Part shown: positions 14,412-23,170 of the stretch, piece after piece | Layout: every line of letters begins with the position of its first letter | Numbering within the stretch: the stretch's first letter is position 1 | From: Verrucomicrobiales bacterium | GTDB lineage: Bacteria; Verrucomicrobiota; Verrucomicrobiia; Limisphaerales; CAIMTB01 | Length of the DNA: 41,178 nucleotides | Assembly: GCA_016795425.1 (NCBI GenBank) | Contig: JAEUHG010000093.1 | Coordinates: 1 to 41,178, forward strand | Direction of reading: 5' to 3' | Position numbers and translations under genes: made by a program | The notes under the pieces: model-generated | What the model saw: the letters and a program-made list of their open reading frames with translations, nothing else | What the model was told of the DNA's origin: nothing | Database searches by the model: none

Positions 14412-17078
14412 TTACGGCTGGATCTCCCCAGGCTTCGGCGGCTCGGCCTTGGCGCCTTGGAGTTCCTCGAGTTTTTTTCGCAGGGACTCGAACTCCTTCT
14501 TTAACTCGCGGTTCTCCTTCTGCATGACGAGGACTTCGTTGCGCAGGTCGTGGAGGTTTTCGGCCGGCGGCTTCGACGCGCGCAGGGTGCTGACGGCTGC
14601 TTCGGCCGCAGCGCGCTCAGGCGAATCCCTTCCGTCTCGGGTGAAGGTCTCGATCTTCGCGAGCGCCTTTGGATCGCCCAACGTGCCTAGCGCCTCGATC
14701 GCGTCCCGACGGACGGATGGCTTGGGATGGTCCAGTTTCGATGCGAGGAACTCGCGCACGCCATCGCGGTTCTCCTCGTGGCGCGCCAGCCACGCGAGAG
14801 CTTTCATGGCCCTTGCATAACCGTACGTTGTGAACACCGCTTCGCGCGTCCGCAGTGTTTCCAGGAGCGGCGCGATGTAGGCGGGGTCGTCTTGTCCGCG
14901 CATGGAGTCAATCGCCGCGTCGGCCACGGCATTGCGGAACGAGTCGGTGCCGAGGAGGCGCAACAGGATGGCCCTCGTCTTCGGCGAAGCGTACGCGGCC
15001 AGGCTGCGAATCAGGGGTGCCTGGACATCGGGATTGGGCTCTCCGTCGATTGCCGCCTGGGCCGATTGGAGGGCCGACTCCCGATAGAACGCTCCCAAAT
15101 CCTCATAGACCTGCTGGCGAACCCGGTCGTCCGGTTGGCGGGTGGACGCGAGCAGCGCCTCCAAAGCCTCATCCGAATGCGCGGAACGCAGGGCTTTGGA
15201 GGCTTCGATGCGCACGCCGTGGAACACATCTTCGTTCAGCCGCTTCTTCAGCCGATCGATCGTATCCTGGTCCTTTCGTCCGGAAAGCGTGGTCACCGCG
15301 AGGAGCCGGCCCAGGCAGTCGTCAGGATTCTCCAGTTGCGCGTGGAGCAGGTCGTTGGGGAGTTCCACCCGCATCTTGGCCAGCACGGTGTATTCGGGAT
15401 CCACGCGGAGGCGGGTTGGCTTGGCGGGCAGGGCCACGTAGAAATCCTCGGCTCTCGCCTCGACGTTGAGTGTACGATCCACGACGCCGGCCGGCGTGGT
15501 GAATCGCACCGGCAACGGGAACCGGAAGAGCCGCACCTTGTCGCTGACCGTATGGGTCTGCCGCACGGAAAGCCGGGCCAATCGGGTTTGCTCCTCCCAC
15601 GTGTAGGTTATCTCCAGCTCCGGGACGCCGGCGTGATACACCCATTGGTCGAAGAACGGATCGAAGGAACGTCCCGACAACTCCTCGATCACCGAGTTCA
15701 GGTCCTCGGTGACCACCACGCCGTAGGCATGACGCTCGAGCCACGTCTTCACGCAGCGTCGGAAGAGGTCCGCGCCCAACTGAGAGCGGAGCATGTGCAA
15801 CACCCAGGCTCCTTTCGGATAGGCCCGGAAGCTGAACTGATCATCGGGGTGACCAAAGTCACGCCAGACAATCGGGGTGATGTCGTTCTCAACGCTCAGC
15901 ACCGATTGCGCCTTTTCCCACAGATTGTAGAGCAAATGGTCTCGTCCGTTCTTGTGACCATCGAAGAGCGCTTCGAAATATGTGGCGAATCCTTCATTCA
16001 GCCACAAGTGACTCCAGTCCTTGCACGTGACCAGATCGCCAAACCACTGGTGCACCAGTTCGTGCACCACCAGTCCCTGGCTGGACCGGATGTTCCCGGT
16101 CTCCGGCGGAAACAGTGTGCCCATGGTGAGGATTGTCAGCGAGGTGTTCTCCATGCCGCCAGCCACGAAGTCATGCACGCAGGCTTGCGCATATTTGGCC
16201 CACGGATAGGGCACCCCGATCTCTTCTTCGAGATATGCCATCATCGCCGGGGTGTCTGCGAAGGAACTGGTCGCCCACTGGAACTCAGAGGGAGGCGTGA
16301 GAAAAGTGAGTTCGATGTCGCGGTGGCGCGCCTCGAGTTTTTCGAAATTCCCGGCCACCAGCGCGATCAGGTAGTTCACGTGCGGCTTGTCCTGCAGCCA
16401 GCGAAACGCCGTCAACCCGGTGGCGGGGTCCTTTTCCTGTGATACACGCCGGCCGTTCGAAACAACGGTCATGCCCTCCGGCACGCGGCAGATCGTCTCC
16501 GACGTGAATTTCTCGTTGGGGGCGTCGAAGCACGGAAACCAGTGCCGGTGCGAGATCGGTTCCCCCTGGGTGAACAGATGGGTGTCCCCGGCGGGGTAGC
16601 CCATCTCGGGCGTTCGGAAGAATAGACCCTCGGTTGGCTCGGCCGTGTACCGGATCGTCAGGCCGACTTCGGCGGACGGTGGGAGGTCTGCTTGGAAGGT
16701 TACGATCAAGTGGCGATCGGTGTTCTGCCAGCCCTGGATCGGCGCCGTGGACTCGACCTGGGTGATGCGCAGGTCCACGGCGTCGAGCTTGAGCTCGCGC
16801 AACGGTTTGGCGATGGGCTGGAACCGGAGAGTGGTTTGGGCCGCGATCGTCCTGGCCTTGAAGTCCGGCGTCAGATCGATGAGCACGTGCCGAATGTCGA
16901 CCAACCGGTCCGGGGCGTACTTGCGGGCGTCAGCCGAATCCGGCGCCGCGGCCAGGCGTCGCGCGTGGGCGCACGCGAACTCATGCGCATGCACGGTGAG
17001 CCACCCGATCAGGATGAGCAACGCGATGACCAGCCGGCGTGCGGACGATGATGCCAGACCACAGATAGAATCCCTCAT
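14412..17078 (-). CDS. M1-family aminopeptidase fused to HEAT repeats and a coiled coil
   Basis: The 888-aa protein has an N-terminal membrane or signal segment (RLVIALLILIGWLTVHA). The M1 N-terminal beta domain follows, then the exopeptidase motif GGMEN at 307-311 and the zinc site HELVHQWFGD (His339, Glu340, His343) with the third ligand Glu362 in NEGFATYFE. From about residue 585 the usual M1 C-terminal helical domain reads as HEAT-type repeats (for example SVRRDAIEALGTLGDPKAL). The last 45 residues form a coiled coil (NEVLVMQKENRELKKEFESL) with a Pro-rich end. It should release N-terminal residues from peptides in the periplasm. It lies on the same strand as the GH43 cluster, 262 nt after the esterase gene; that gap holds no supported gene. 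Confidence 0.93.
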   Translation of the reverse strand: MRDSICGLASSSARRLVIALLILIGWLTVHAHEFACAHARRLAAAPDSADARKYAPDRLVDIRHVLIDLTPDFKARTIAAQTTLRFQPIAKPLRELKLDAVDLRITQVESTAPIQGWQNTDRHLIVTFQADLPPSAEVGLTIRYTAEPTEGLFFRTPEMGYPAGDTHLFTQGEPISHRHWFPCFDAPNEKFTSETICRVPEGMTVVSNGRRVSQEKDPATGLTAFRWLQDKPHVNYLIALVAGNFEKLEARHRDIELTFLTPPSEFQWATSSFADTPAMMAYLEEEIGVPYPWAKYAQACVHDFVAGGMENTSLTILTMGTLFPPETGNIRSSQGLVVHELVHQWFGDLVTCKDWSHLWLNEGFATYFEALFDGHKNGRDHLLYNLWEKAQSVLSVENDITPIVWRDFGHPDDQFSFRAYPKGAWVLHMLRSQLGADLFRRCVKTWLERHAYGVVVTEDLNSVIEELSGRSFDPFFDQWVYHAGVPELEITYTWEEQTRLARLSVRQTHTVSDKVRLFRFPLPVRFTTPAGVVDRTLNVEARAEDFYVALPAKPTRLRVDPEYTVLAKMRVELPNDLLHAQLENPDDCLGRLLAVTTLSGRKDQDTIDRLKKRLNEDVFHGVRIEASKALRSAHSDEALEALLASTRQPDDRVRQQVYEDLGAFYRESALQSAQAAIDGEPNPDVQAPLIRSLAAYASPKTRAILLRLLGTDSFRNAVADAAIDSMRGQDDPAYIAPLLETLRTREAVFTTYGYARAMKALAWLARHEENRDGVREFLASKLDHPKPSVRRDAIEALGTLGDPKALAKIETFTRDGRDSPERAAAEAAVSTLRASKPPAENLHDLRNEVLVMQKENRELKKEFESLRKKLEELQGAKAEPPKPGEIQP

Positions 17079-17340
17079 CGAGTGAGCGCTTTGCTTCTCC
17101 AGCGCCGTGCGACGCTGACGAAGTGGAGACGGGGTTCAAGGCGGAAGTTTCCGAGGGAGATGCAGGTGCGTATCACCCGGCGCCGGGATGCGGAAGACTG
17201 GCTGGTTCCTCCGCGTCGAAGCCCGTGCCCTGATCCCAGAGCGGCTGGCTCGCAATGAACCGGCCGCTTCCGCCTGGTTGATCCCGCTGGTCGACGAGTT
17301 GTTCAGGGTCCAGCGGTTCATGGAAGCGCAGGAGCTGGGT

Positions 17341-18279
17341 TCATCGGTCTTCGGGAAACATGATTTGCGCCGTCTGCCAAAGGTAGCGCCGCCAGTTCAG
17401 CCATTCGTGACCGTGGGAGCTGAGCACTGAGAAAGTGCGGATCCCGTGATCGTTGAACACCGCCATCGTTCGCATGCTGTTCAGGTAGGCGATATCGGTC
17501 TCGCCCACGCCGAAATAGATGGGCATGCGGAAGCGTTCGTTGATGTTCGTCTGGCTGAGGAGGGATTCGATGTTCTCCTTGAACACCGGCAGTTGATCCG
17601 GCCAGTAGCCCGAACTGAACACGTAAAGTTCGCCGAAAGTCTCGAGATGCGTCAGCCCGGTGTTGAGCGTCACGAAACCGCCCATGGACAGCCCGGCGAC
17701 CGCGCGGCTCTCGCGTCGGGTCAGCGTTCGGTAGTGTCCGTCGATATACGGCACGATGTCGCGCAGGTACTCCTGGGTGCAGGCATCGTCCTCGCCCAGT
17801 TTGGGTGGTTTGCCCGAAACCACGCGTCCGGTGTTCGGCATCGCCACGATCATCGGGCGCGCTTTCCCGGCGGCGATGAGGTTGTCGAGAATGCAATGGG
17901 TGAACCCTTTGATCGTCCAGTGGCTGTCGTTCTCGCCGCCACCATGATTGAGGTAGAGCACGGGGTAGCGACGAGCGGTATCGGTCTCATAGCCGGGCGG
18001 CAGGTAGATATGCATCCGCTTCTCCGTTCCTGCGGACGTCGGGTATTGCACGACTTCGACCCGACCGTGCGGCACCTCGTTGGTGGCGTAAAAGGAGACA
18101 TCGGTGGGGGCGGGCAGCGCGGGGAGGATGGGGACGGGATTCTTCGGGGGAGGTGGCGCACGGAACCCGGCGCGTGGCGGAGCGGCGTTGGTGGGGATCG
18201 GGATGGGTGTTTGGGCGAGAGTGGACAGGACGGTGGCGAGCACCAGCGCGAGCGAGAGCCTGATTGGAAGAGGGTTCAT
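17341..18279 (-). CDS. Exported esterase, Esterase D/feruloyl esterase type
   Basis: This 312-aa alpha/beta hydrolase has a signal peptide (IRLSLALVLATVLSTLAQ) followed by a Pro-rich linker. The nucleophile elbow is GLSMGG, the oxyanion region YPVLYLNHGGGEND, and the catalytic His is probably in SSHGHEW near the C-terminus. Such enzymes often release ferulate or acetate from arabinoxylan, which suits the adjacent GH43 gene; enterochelin-esterase-like proteins share the fold. The ATG at 18279 is chosen because the signal peptide starts there; a longer frame from 18429 overlaps the upstream gene. The gap to that gene is 52 nt. Confidence 0.88.
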   Translation of the reverse strand: MNPLPIRLSLALVLATVLSTLAQTPIPIPTNAAPPRAGFRAPPPPKNPVPILPALPAPTDVSFYATNEVPHGRVEVVQYPTSAGTEKRMHIYLPPGYETDTARRYPVLYLNHGGGENDSHWTIKGFTHCILDNLIAAGKARPMIVAMPNTGRVVSGKPPKLGEDDACTQEYLRDIVPYIDGHYRTLTRRESRAVAGLSMGGFVTLNTGLTHLETFGELYVFSSGYWPDQLPVFKENIESLLSQTNINERFRMPIYFGVGETDIAYLNSMRTMAVFNDHGIRTFSVLSSHGHEWLNWRRYLWQTAQIMFPEDR

Positions 18280-18331
18280 TGCACGGGGTTGGTACGGGGA
18301 CGTCGATGGGGAATCAGAGAGAGTTCGAGGT

Positions 18332-19027
18332 TCATTTCGATTCCCCGACCAGACGGACAGAAAAGCCCTTGAGGGGTCGGTCGTTGGCATCGAGAAAACG
18401 CGCGCAGAAATCGGTCGCCCCGCCACCATTCACGACGGCAGCGCGCACGATGTTTGCACCCTTCTTGAGCGTGAGACGTTTCGAAACGCCATCGTCAATG
18501 ATCGTCTGCCGGTCGCCGTAAATGCCGATGACTTCGCTTCCATTCACCCACCAAACGGATGCGGCATTCGAACCGATCGCCAGGCGAACGTCTTTCACTT
18601 CCTCGGGGCAGTGGATCACGGTCACTCCCCAAAACAGCACGTTGGACGTGGGCTTGCCCAGCGCGCGGGCGAAATGGAAAAGGTTCACGTTGTATTCCGT
18701 TGTCTCCACGGCGTGCCAGACCAGCTCCGCTCCAGTAGGGCTCGCCTTGTCGCCGTCTTTCGGCAATCCCGTGAACTGATCGGGAAAATGCACCTTCTTC
18801 ACCAGCGCCTGGACCGCCCCATCGGTGAGCCCGCCGGCGGGAATGGGCTCCAGGATTAGCCAGCGTCGAATGAAGCCGTCGCTGCTCGGCACGCATTCGG
18901 TGGAGGTCGGCTGCTTGAGTGTCGGGGCGTTGGCAACGCCATCGGCGGCACGCACCCCGTGCCCAGCCATCCAGAGGACGGCAACCGCGAGCGACGTCAG
19001 TGAGAGGATCCGATGACGTGGTGTCAT
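18332..19027 (-). CDS. Exported hypothetical protein in the GH43 operon
   Basis: This 231-aa protein has a signal peptide (ILSLTSLAVAVLWMAGHGVRAA). The mature part contains FIRRWLILEPIPAGG, then VLFWGVTVIHCPEEVKDVRLAIGSN and VWWVNGSEVIGIYGDRQ (each read across adjacent strands), and ends KKGANIVRAAVVNGGGATDF. This is the pattern of a jelly-roll carbohydrate-binding-like domain found in many Verrucomicrobia and Planctomycetes glycan proteins ('the loss of heat' type modules of sialidase-like enzymes). No catalytic motif is visible. Its ATG overlaps the GH43 stop (ATGA), so the two are translated together, and it may be an accessory binding protein. Confidence 0.72.
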   Translation of the reverse strand: MTPRHRILSLTSLAVAVLWMAGHGVRAADGVANAPTLKQPTSTECVPSSDGFIRRWLILEPIPAGGLTDGAVQALVKKVHFPDQFTGLPKDGDKASPTGAELVWHAVETTEYNVNLFHFARALGKPTSNVLFWGVTVIHCPEEVKDVRLAIGSNAASVWWVNGSEVIGIYGDRQTIIDDGVSKRLTLKKGANIVRAAVVNGGGATDFCARFLDANDRPLKGFSVRLVGESK

Positions 19028-20520
19028 GGCGCTTTCAGAATCCAACGGTGTTTGTTGCTAGCGGCATCAAACTTCGAAAGCGTGGCAAAACTCGCGCCGA
19101 TGGCGGAGAGCGCCAGCGGTTCGCTGCCGCCAGGAGTGGATTTGGGTTGGAGGCGCCAGGACCCGTCGGTCAGCTGATCGATCTGCCACAGTTGTTCGGG
19201 CGCGCCCGTGAACGCGGGCACCGCCGCCAGTTCACCTTCCGCTGTCGCGGCAAGCGCACGGTCCGTGTTGGCCACGGTGATCTTGAAGTAAGGCGAACCG
19301 AGGTAGCCGCCGGCATTGGTTACGGCTGTGATGCTCCACTTTTGTTGCGCCTGACAAAGATAATTGGCCATGCGCAGGGGCACCTCGCCGGCCGGCCAGT
19401 TGGTCGAGACTTGGGCCACATCCTGGTTGGGAATTGGACGGCCGATTCCGGCGAAAGGTCCCCCACCGCCGCCCGGGGGCCGGCCTGCGCCAGGCCCTCC
19501 GGCGCCAATACCAGCTGCGCCTGCACCACCGCGCCGCTCACGCCGACCGCCGACGGGCATTCCCTCTATCGCCAGTTCAAGCGCGGTGCCGGTGCGAACG
19601 GATTCGATCTGGAAGGTGCCATCGCGAAGGTTCTCGCCAGCCTCGGGCCAGCCGTCCTTCCAAAGCAGGGGTCGGATGTCGAGGACACTGGCGCCGCCGC
19701 GGTCGAGATCCGCTTCGTAGTGGCAGGAGAATTTCTCTATCCCGGCGCCGAGAGGGATGCGACCGAAGTGCCCGGGGCCGATCACTCGTCCGCCGGATCC
19801 GGCAAAGAGTTTGCCGCCGCCTCGAATCATATCCACACCCTCGTGATCGAGGTAGGGGCCGGTGACGTTCCGGGATCTCCCCACGCGAATGTTGTAGCCG
19901 GAGTCCGCACCGCGACAGCAACTGCCATGGGTTGCCAGGAGGTAATACCATCCGGCTTCATGAATCAGAATTGCTGCCTCACAGTTGACGGCGAGATTCA
20001 CCGGCTGGGCCTGGGCGTCGATGCGAAGGCCTGTCGTGGCATCCAGCTCCACCAATCGGATGAAGCCGAAGTACGAACCGTAGACCATCCACAACCGGCC
20101 GTCGTTTGGGTCCAGCAAGAGTCCCGGATCGATGGCATTGCAATCCTCGATCCCATCGGACGAAGCCACGACACCGGCCTCTTCCCACTTGGCTTCGGTC
20201 GATTGGGTGTCGAGCGAGGTAGTCCAGATTAGATTGATGTCCGCGCGCGGCTGCGCCCCGACGTTGCGGGCCACGTACATCAGGTACCGGTCGTTCACGT
20301 GGATGATGTCTGGCGCCATGCCACGACGCGGCGGTGTGACTCCCCGACTCCAGGTCCATCCGTCCTCGGAAACGAGGCAGGTGCCGCCGGTGCCGTAGGT
20401 GTAGAACCTGCCGTTGCACTGGACGAGGGTGGAGGGATCGTGAATGCGAACTTCGCCGTCGAGCGCCACGACCGTCGTCGTCAGCGCGAACAGCATGCCG
20501 AGGCTCCCGAGAGACTTCAT
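19024..20520 (-). CDS. Exported GH43 arabinanase-like glycosidase with ricin-type lectin domain
   Basis: The 498-aa protein starts with a signal peptide (KSLGSLGMLFALTTTVVALDG); this sets the ATG at 20520, although the frame is open to 20664. A five-bladed GH43 propeller (about 20-310) shows the expected acids: HDPS (catalytic base Asp), AIDPGLLLD (Asp) and the Glu in NCEAAILIHEAGWYYL (proton donor). A low-complexity Gly/Pro linker (GAGGPGAGRPPGGGGGPF, near 19450-19530) follows. A C-terminal beta-trefoil with QKW/QLWQI motifs (about 380-495) resembles ricin-type lectin. It should cleave alpha-1,5-arabinan or related arabinosides outside the cell. It is the first gene of the minus-strand operon. 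Confidence 0.92.
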   Translation of the reverse strand: MKSLGSLGMLFALTTTVVALDGEVRIHDPSTLVQCNGRFYTYGTGGTCLVSEDGWTWSRGVTPPRRGMAPDIIHVNDRYLMYVARNVGAQPRADINLIWTTSLDTQSTEAKWEEAGVVASSDGIEDCNAIDPGLLLDPNDGRLWMVYGSYFGFIRLVELDATTGLRIDAQAQPVNLAVNCEAAILIHEAGWYYLLATHGSCCRGADSGYNIRVGRSRNVTGPYLDHEGVDMIRGGGKLFAGSGGRVIGPGHFGRIPLGAGIEKFSCHYEADLDRGGASVLDIRPLLWKDGWPEAGENLRDGTFQIESVRTGTALELAIEGMPVGGRRERRGGAGAAGIGAGGPGAGRPPGGGGGPFAGIGRPIPNQDVAQVSTNWPAGEVPLRMANYLCQAQQKWSITAVTNAGGYLGSPYFKITVANTDRALAATAEGELAAVPAFTGAPEQLWQIDQLTDGSWRLQPKSTPGGSEPLALSAIGASFATLSKFDAASNKHRWILKAP

Positions 20521-20921
20521 GATGATGGATCCGGGCCTTTTTTCTGCCTCTGCAATCACCGCGTTCAACGCCAATGCAATAGCGGCTTTCATCGATGGGG
20601 GCTGTGTAGGTGTCATCATGATGATGATGCGGATTGGGGCACCAGTCTGAAAACGTTGCGGCACGTCACGAATGGAATCCGGCGCAGGAGTCTGGCAGAT
20701 CTCAACGGACCGGTTCCAACGCTCAAGGTGGAATCGCTGACAAGGTCTGGATCAGTTGCCCGGTGAGAACACGTTCAGAGGGGGCCCAGGAAAGAGTTGA
20801 ATCGGGAACCTGGACGCGGTGTATTGCCAGCAGCGGCTGGTGCGCAGGTTGAAGAGGTACCTCCGGACGGTTGGAGTCCACGGGTGGATCTCGCGTCAAC
20901 CACTCATCCCGCACGCAGACC
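20521..20921. other. Divergent intergenic region, nothing recognised
   Basis: This 401-nt region separates the GH43 gene (-) from the small membrane protein gene (+) and must hold promoters for both. It contains a short ATG-rich run near 20614-20630 (repeated ATGATG) and in-frame upstream starts for GH43 at 20592 and 20664, which I consider less likely than 20520 because of the signal peptide. I see no RNA gene and no convincing operator. Confidence 0.5.
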
Positions 20922-21251
20922 ATGACGAATTGGATCATCGCTTTCTTCGCCCTGCACCTGGCGATGTTGGTCGTCGTCGTTGCGATTAGGGTGATTCCAC
21001 CGCGTTTGGCAATGGAGCGGCGGGCTCGGAGGCTGCTTTCATCACTTCCCAATGCGAAGCGGAAATCTATCTACCTTTCATTCCAAACAGTGTTGGGCAA
21101 GCGGGCCGTGATGGATGCAAAGATCGCCGAGGTCGAGGCGGATGGATGGACCTTCCTTCGGGCGACCGAAGCTAATCCCTTACGAACACTGCGCTCGTGG
21201 GGGGGTGGGTTGATGCTCCATTTCATCCGGCGACCGGAGCAGCCAGGATGA
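20922..21251 (+). CDS. Small hypothetical protein with one membrane segment
   Basis: The 109-aa product begins with one strong membrane segment (WIIAFFALHLAMLVVVVAI, residues 4-22), followed by a basic cytoplasmic-looking part (MERRARRLLSSLPNAKRKSI). It ends with a mixed alpha/beta tail (KIAEVEADGWTFLRATEANP). The ATG at 20922 places the membrane helix at the N-terminus. I recognise no family. It may be transcribed with the small genes downstream, but the next confident gene is 381 nt away. Confidence 0.6.
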   Translation: MTNWIIAFFALHLAMLVVVVAIRVIPPRLAMERRARRLLSSLPNAKRKSIYLSFQTVLGKRAVMDAKIAEVEADGWTFLRATEANPLRTLRSWGGGLMLHFIRRPEQPG

Positions 21252-21275
21252 TGATTCGCGCAGGGGCGACCACCC

Positions 21276-21419
21276 ATGATTGAGCCCGCCGACCTTCACA
21301 GCCTCGAAGTGAACCTGAAGGGCGCTGCCGACGCCGCGAGAATGCAGAGACGCCAACAAGGCGAGCCACCGATCGACGCGACTCTTGAGGTGGCTCGACG
21401 AGCCAGGTTGGAGGCGTAA
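21276..21419 (+). CDS. Possible 47-aa helical small protein
   Basis: An ATG at 21276 opens 47 codons ending at TAA 21417-21419. The product is mostly amphipathic helix rich in Ala, Arg and Glu (VNLKGAADAARMQRRQQ, then TLEVARRARLEA). The same frame stays open after the TAA and continues the helical pattern (QKASELLADWLNMG), so this may be a real short protein or a gene cut by a stop. The 381-nt gap between 21251 and 21633 holds nothing else I can support. Confidence 0.3.
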   Translation: MIEPADLHSLEVNLKGAADAARMQRRQQGEPPIDATLEVARRARLEA

Positions 21420-21632
21420 CAGAAAGCGTCAGAACTTCTCGCCGATTGGTTGAACATGGGTGTTTGCGATGCTTTTGGAGCGTTGACCTTGGTTGGTGGC
21501 GACCCGATTGGGCGCTTGGTTCCGACACTGAAACCGGCGCCCCGATGCTCTCGTTCCGAAGGAAGTGACAACTGGCAGATCCTTTACATATTCAGGACGC
21601 CCTACGCCGCCAACCGCCTGAACCTCGAAGCC

Positions 21633-22142
21633 ATGAAACTCTTGCCCCATATCCTCACCCTTCTTTGCATTGGCACCACTTTGATCTCCAACGCCGACGA
21701 ACAAGTCTCCCCCAACACCAAATGTGCTGCAAAACCACCGACCGCCGGGGAATTCCAAATCCTCGAGGGAAAATGGGAGGGAGTCGAAGTCGGCGAGGCG
21801 TCCCAAAAGAAGATCACTATCACCATCACCAACGGTTCACTCCATTTCTTCCGAGACACGAACTTCTGGTTCGACACGACCATCACGTTGCCGCCGCTCA
21901 CCTTCCCGCGGCAGCTTCATGCCAAGATCAAGAATAGTTCGCCGCCCACGAATAGCATCGGCGAAGTGGTGCGAGCCATTTTCAAAATCGAGGCCGGGAC
22001 CTTGACCCTGGCCACGGGAGGTGACAGTGAAGATGGCACGCCGAAGAGCTTCGAACCCACTGAGGCGCAGGGGGTGACTCTTTACGAACTCCGGAGGACT
22101 CAGCCTCAACAGAAGAATACGCAACCGCCCGAGAGCAAATAA
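21633..22142 (+). CDS. Exported TIGR03067-like (lipocalin-like) protein
   Basis: This 169-aa protein has a signal peptide (LLPHILTLLCIGTTLISNA). A domain follows that starts FQILEGKWEGVEVGEASQKK and runs through beta strands (KITITITNGSLHFFRDTN, IFKIEAGTLTLATGG) to VTLYELRR, the pattern of the small beta-barrel family TIGR03067 that is abundant in Planctomycetes and Verrucomicrobia. The ATG at 21633 begins the signal sequence; the frame is open to 21450, but the extension is not protein-like. Function is unknown. Confidence 0.72.
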   Translation: MKLLPHILTLLCIGTTLISNADEQVSPNTKCAAKPPTAGEFQILEGKWEGVEVGEASQKKITITITNGSLHFFRDTNFWFDTTITLPPLTFPRQLHAKIKNSSPPTNSIGEVVRAIFKIEAGTLTLATGGDSEDGTPKSFEPTEAQGVTLYELRRTQPQQKNTQPPESK

Positions 22143-22256
22143 GCCGGAAGCGCCCGCCATGCGCCGCGGTCGGTCATCGCGGCACGGTCGCCATCGTCGG
22201 ACCCTTATTGGGCCGCATGGCCGCACTCGAGCCCAGACTGGCATGGGTCGAGATTG

Positions 22257-22274
22257 CGGGTCATAGGTGACCCG
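22257..22274. promoter_or_regulatory. Perfect hairpin ahead of the membrane-protein gene
   Basis: CGGGTCA (22257-22263) and TGACCCG (22268-22274) form a perfect 7-bp inverted repeat with a TAGG loop. It ends 14 nt before the ATG at 22289, where a ribosome binding site would normally lie; no Shine-Dalgarno sequence is visible. It could be an operator, a translational control hairpin or a Rho-independent-like stop for the gene ending at 22142 (no T-run follows). Confidence 0.4.
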
Positions 22275-22288
22275 TCCGCCGCCCGCAA

Positions 22289-22687
22289 ATGACTATGGAG
22301 CGCACCATTGAAATCTTCGCCATCATCCAATTTGTGGTGATCGGCCTTTCCCACATTGTCCAGCACCGCGCCTGGGCAGAGTTCTTCATCCGATTGCGTG
22401 GACTAGGGCTTCCTGGGGTCTTCATGAACGGTTTCCTAGGTCTGAGCTTTGGCTCGCTGGTGGCCGCGTTCCACAACGTCTGGTCTGGTCCGGCCATGGT
22501 GCTCACCATCTTCGGTTGGTTGATTGTGCTGAAAGCCAGCATCAGCTTCGTCGCGCCACGGGTCTCGATGAGGGCTTTTGAGCGGATTTCCCTGGAACGT
22601 TCTTGGGAATTCATCCCGCCTGGCGCGATTTTCCTGCTGATGGCCGGGGTGCTGGGATTTGCACAGTTGTCGGCCGCATCGAAATGA
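22289..22687 (+). CDS. Four-helix integral membrane protein
   Basis: The 132-aa protein has four predicted membrane segments: IFAIIQFVVIGLSHIV, GVFMNGFLGLSFGSLVAAF, GPAMVLTIFGWLIVLKASIS and PPGAIFLLMAGVLGFAQL. Short charged loops separate them. An alternative ATG at 22295 would remove two residues. It resembles small uncharacterised membrane proteins and has no catalytic motif that I recognise. The next gene starts 6 nt after its stop, so the two are almost certainly co-transcribed. Confidence 0.75.
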   Translation: MTMERTIEIFAIIQFVVIGLSHIVQHRAWAEFFIRLRGLGLPGVFMNGFLGLSFGSLVAAFHNVWSGPAMVLTIFGWLIVLKASISFVAPRVSMRAFERISLERSWEFIPPGAIFLLMAGVLGFAQLSAASK

Positions 22688-22693
22688 ACCGAT

Positions 22694-23170
22694 ATGAACC
22701 TCGCAACTCCGACGCCTAAGCGCGGGCTCACTTGGTTGCGCGTCTTCCTCCTGATCTTCGGCATCGTCGTTGTGATCTCCTCTGTCGTGTTGGCGCGCAG
22801 GGGGAGGGCAGCAACCGGTGAACTCATGCTTCGGAATGAAACGGACATTCCGGTGTCCGTTCGGTACCGGGGCCATTTCGAAACGCGGACCTTCAGTCTT
22901 GCGCCTGGGGCGACCAGTACCCTCGCCTTTCAGGCAGCCGACACCATTGCGCTCGAAGCAACGTTTCGTGGACTCGTCCTCAAGAATCAGGTTCCTGTAT
23001 TTGGCGACAGCCTCTTCGCCCAATCGCCCGGTCGCGTTCTCGGAGAAATCATGGTCATGCGTGTCACGGAGCGCACCCAGTACAATTTGAGCACTCCCGG
23101 CTGGGAAGTGGAACCCCCAGGCGTCCTCGGGACGAACATCGCTCTGCATCTCACCCCCTTTTTGCCGTGA
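22694..23170 (+). CDS. Membrane-anchored hypothetical protein
   Basis: The 158-aa protein has one N-terminal membrane anchor (WLRVFLLIFGIVVVISSVVL, about 13-32) followed by an extracytoplasmic beta-rich domain of about 120 residues (TGELMLRNETDIPVSVRYRG, TFSLAPGATSTLAFQAADT). The pattern of short strands and 'APGATSTL' suggests an immunoglobulin-like or carboxypeptidase-regulatory-like fold, but I recognise no family. It follows the four-helix membrane protein by 6 nt. Confidence 0.68.
   Translation: MNLATPTPKRGLTWLRVFLLIFGIVVVISSVVLARRGRAATGELMLRNETDIPVSVRYRGHFETRTFSLAPGATSTLAFQAADTIALEATFRGLVLKNQVPVFGDSLFAQSPGRVLGEIMVMRVTERTQYNLSTPGWEVEPPGVLGTNIALHLTPFLP

Noticed and set aside
14727..16442. 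571-codon open frame on the plus strand
   Set aside because: It is antisense to the M1 aminopeptidase, whose catalytic motifs are unambiguous; the plus-strand product has no signal, domain or RBS.
17079..17340. Short frames on both strands between esterase and M1 genes
   Set aside because: Both strands are open for about 60-80 codons without RBS or domain; treated as intergenic, perhaps holding a decayed fragment.
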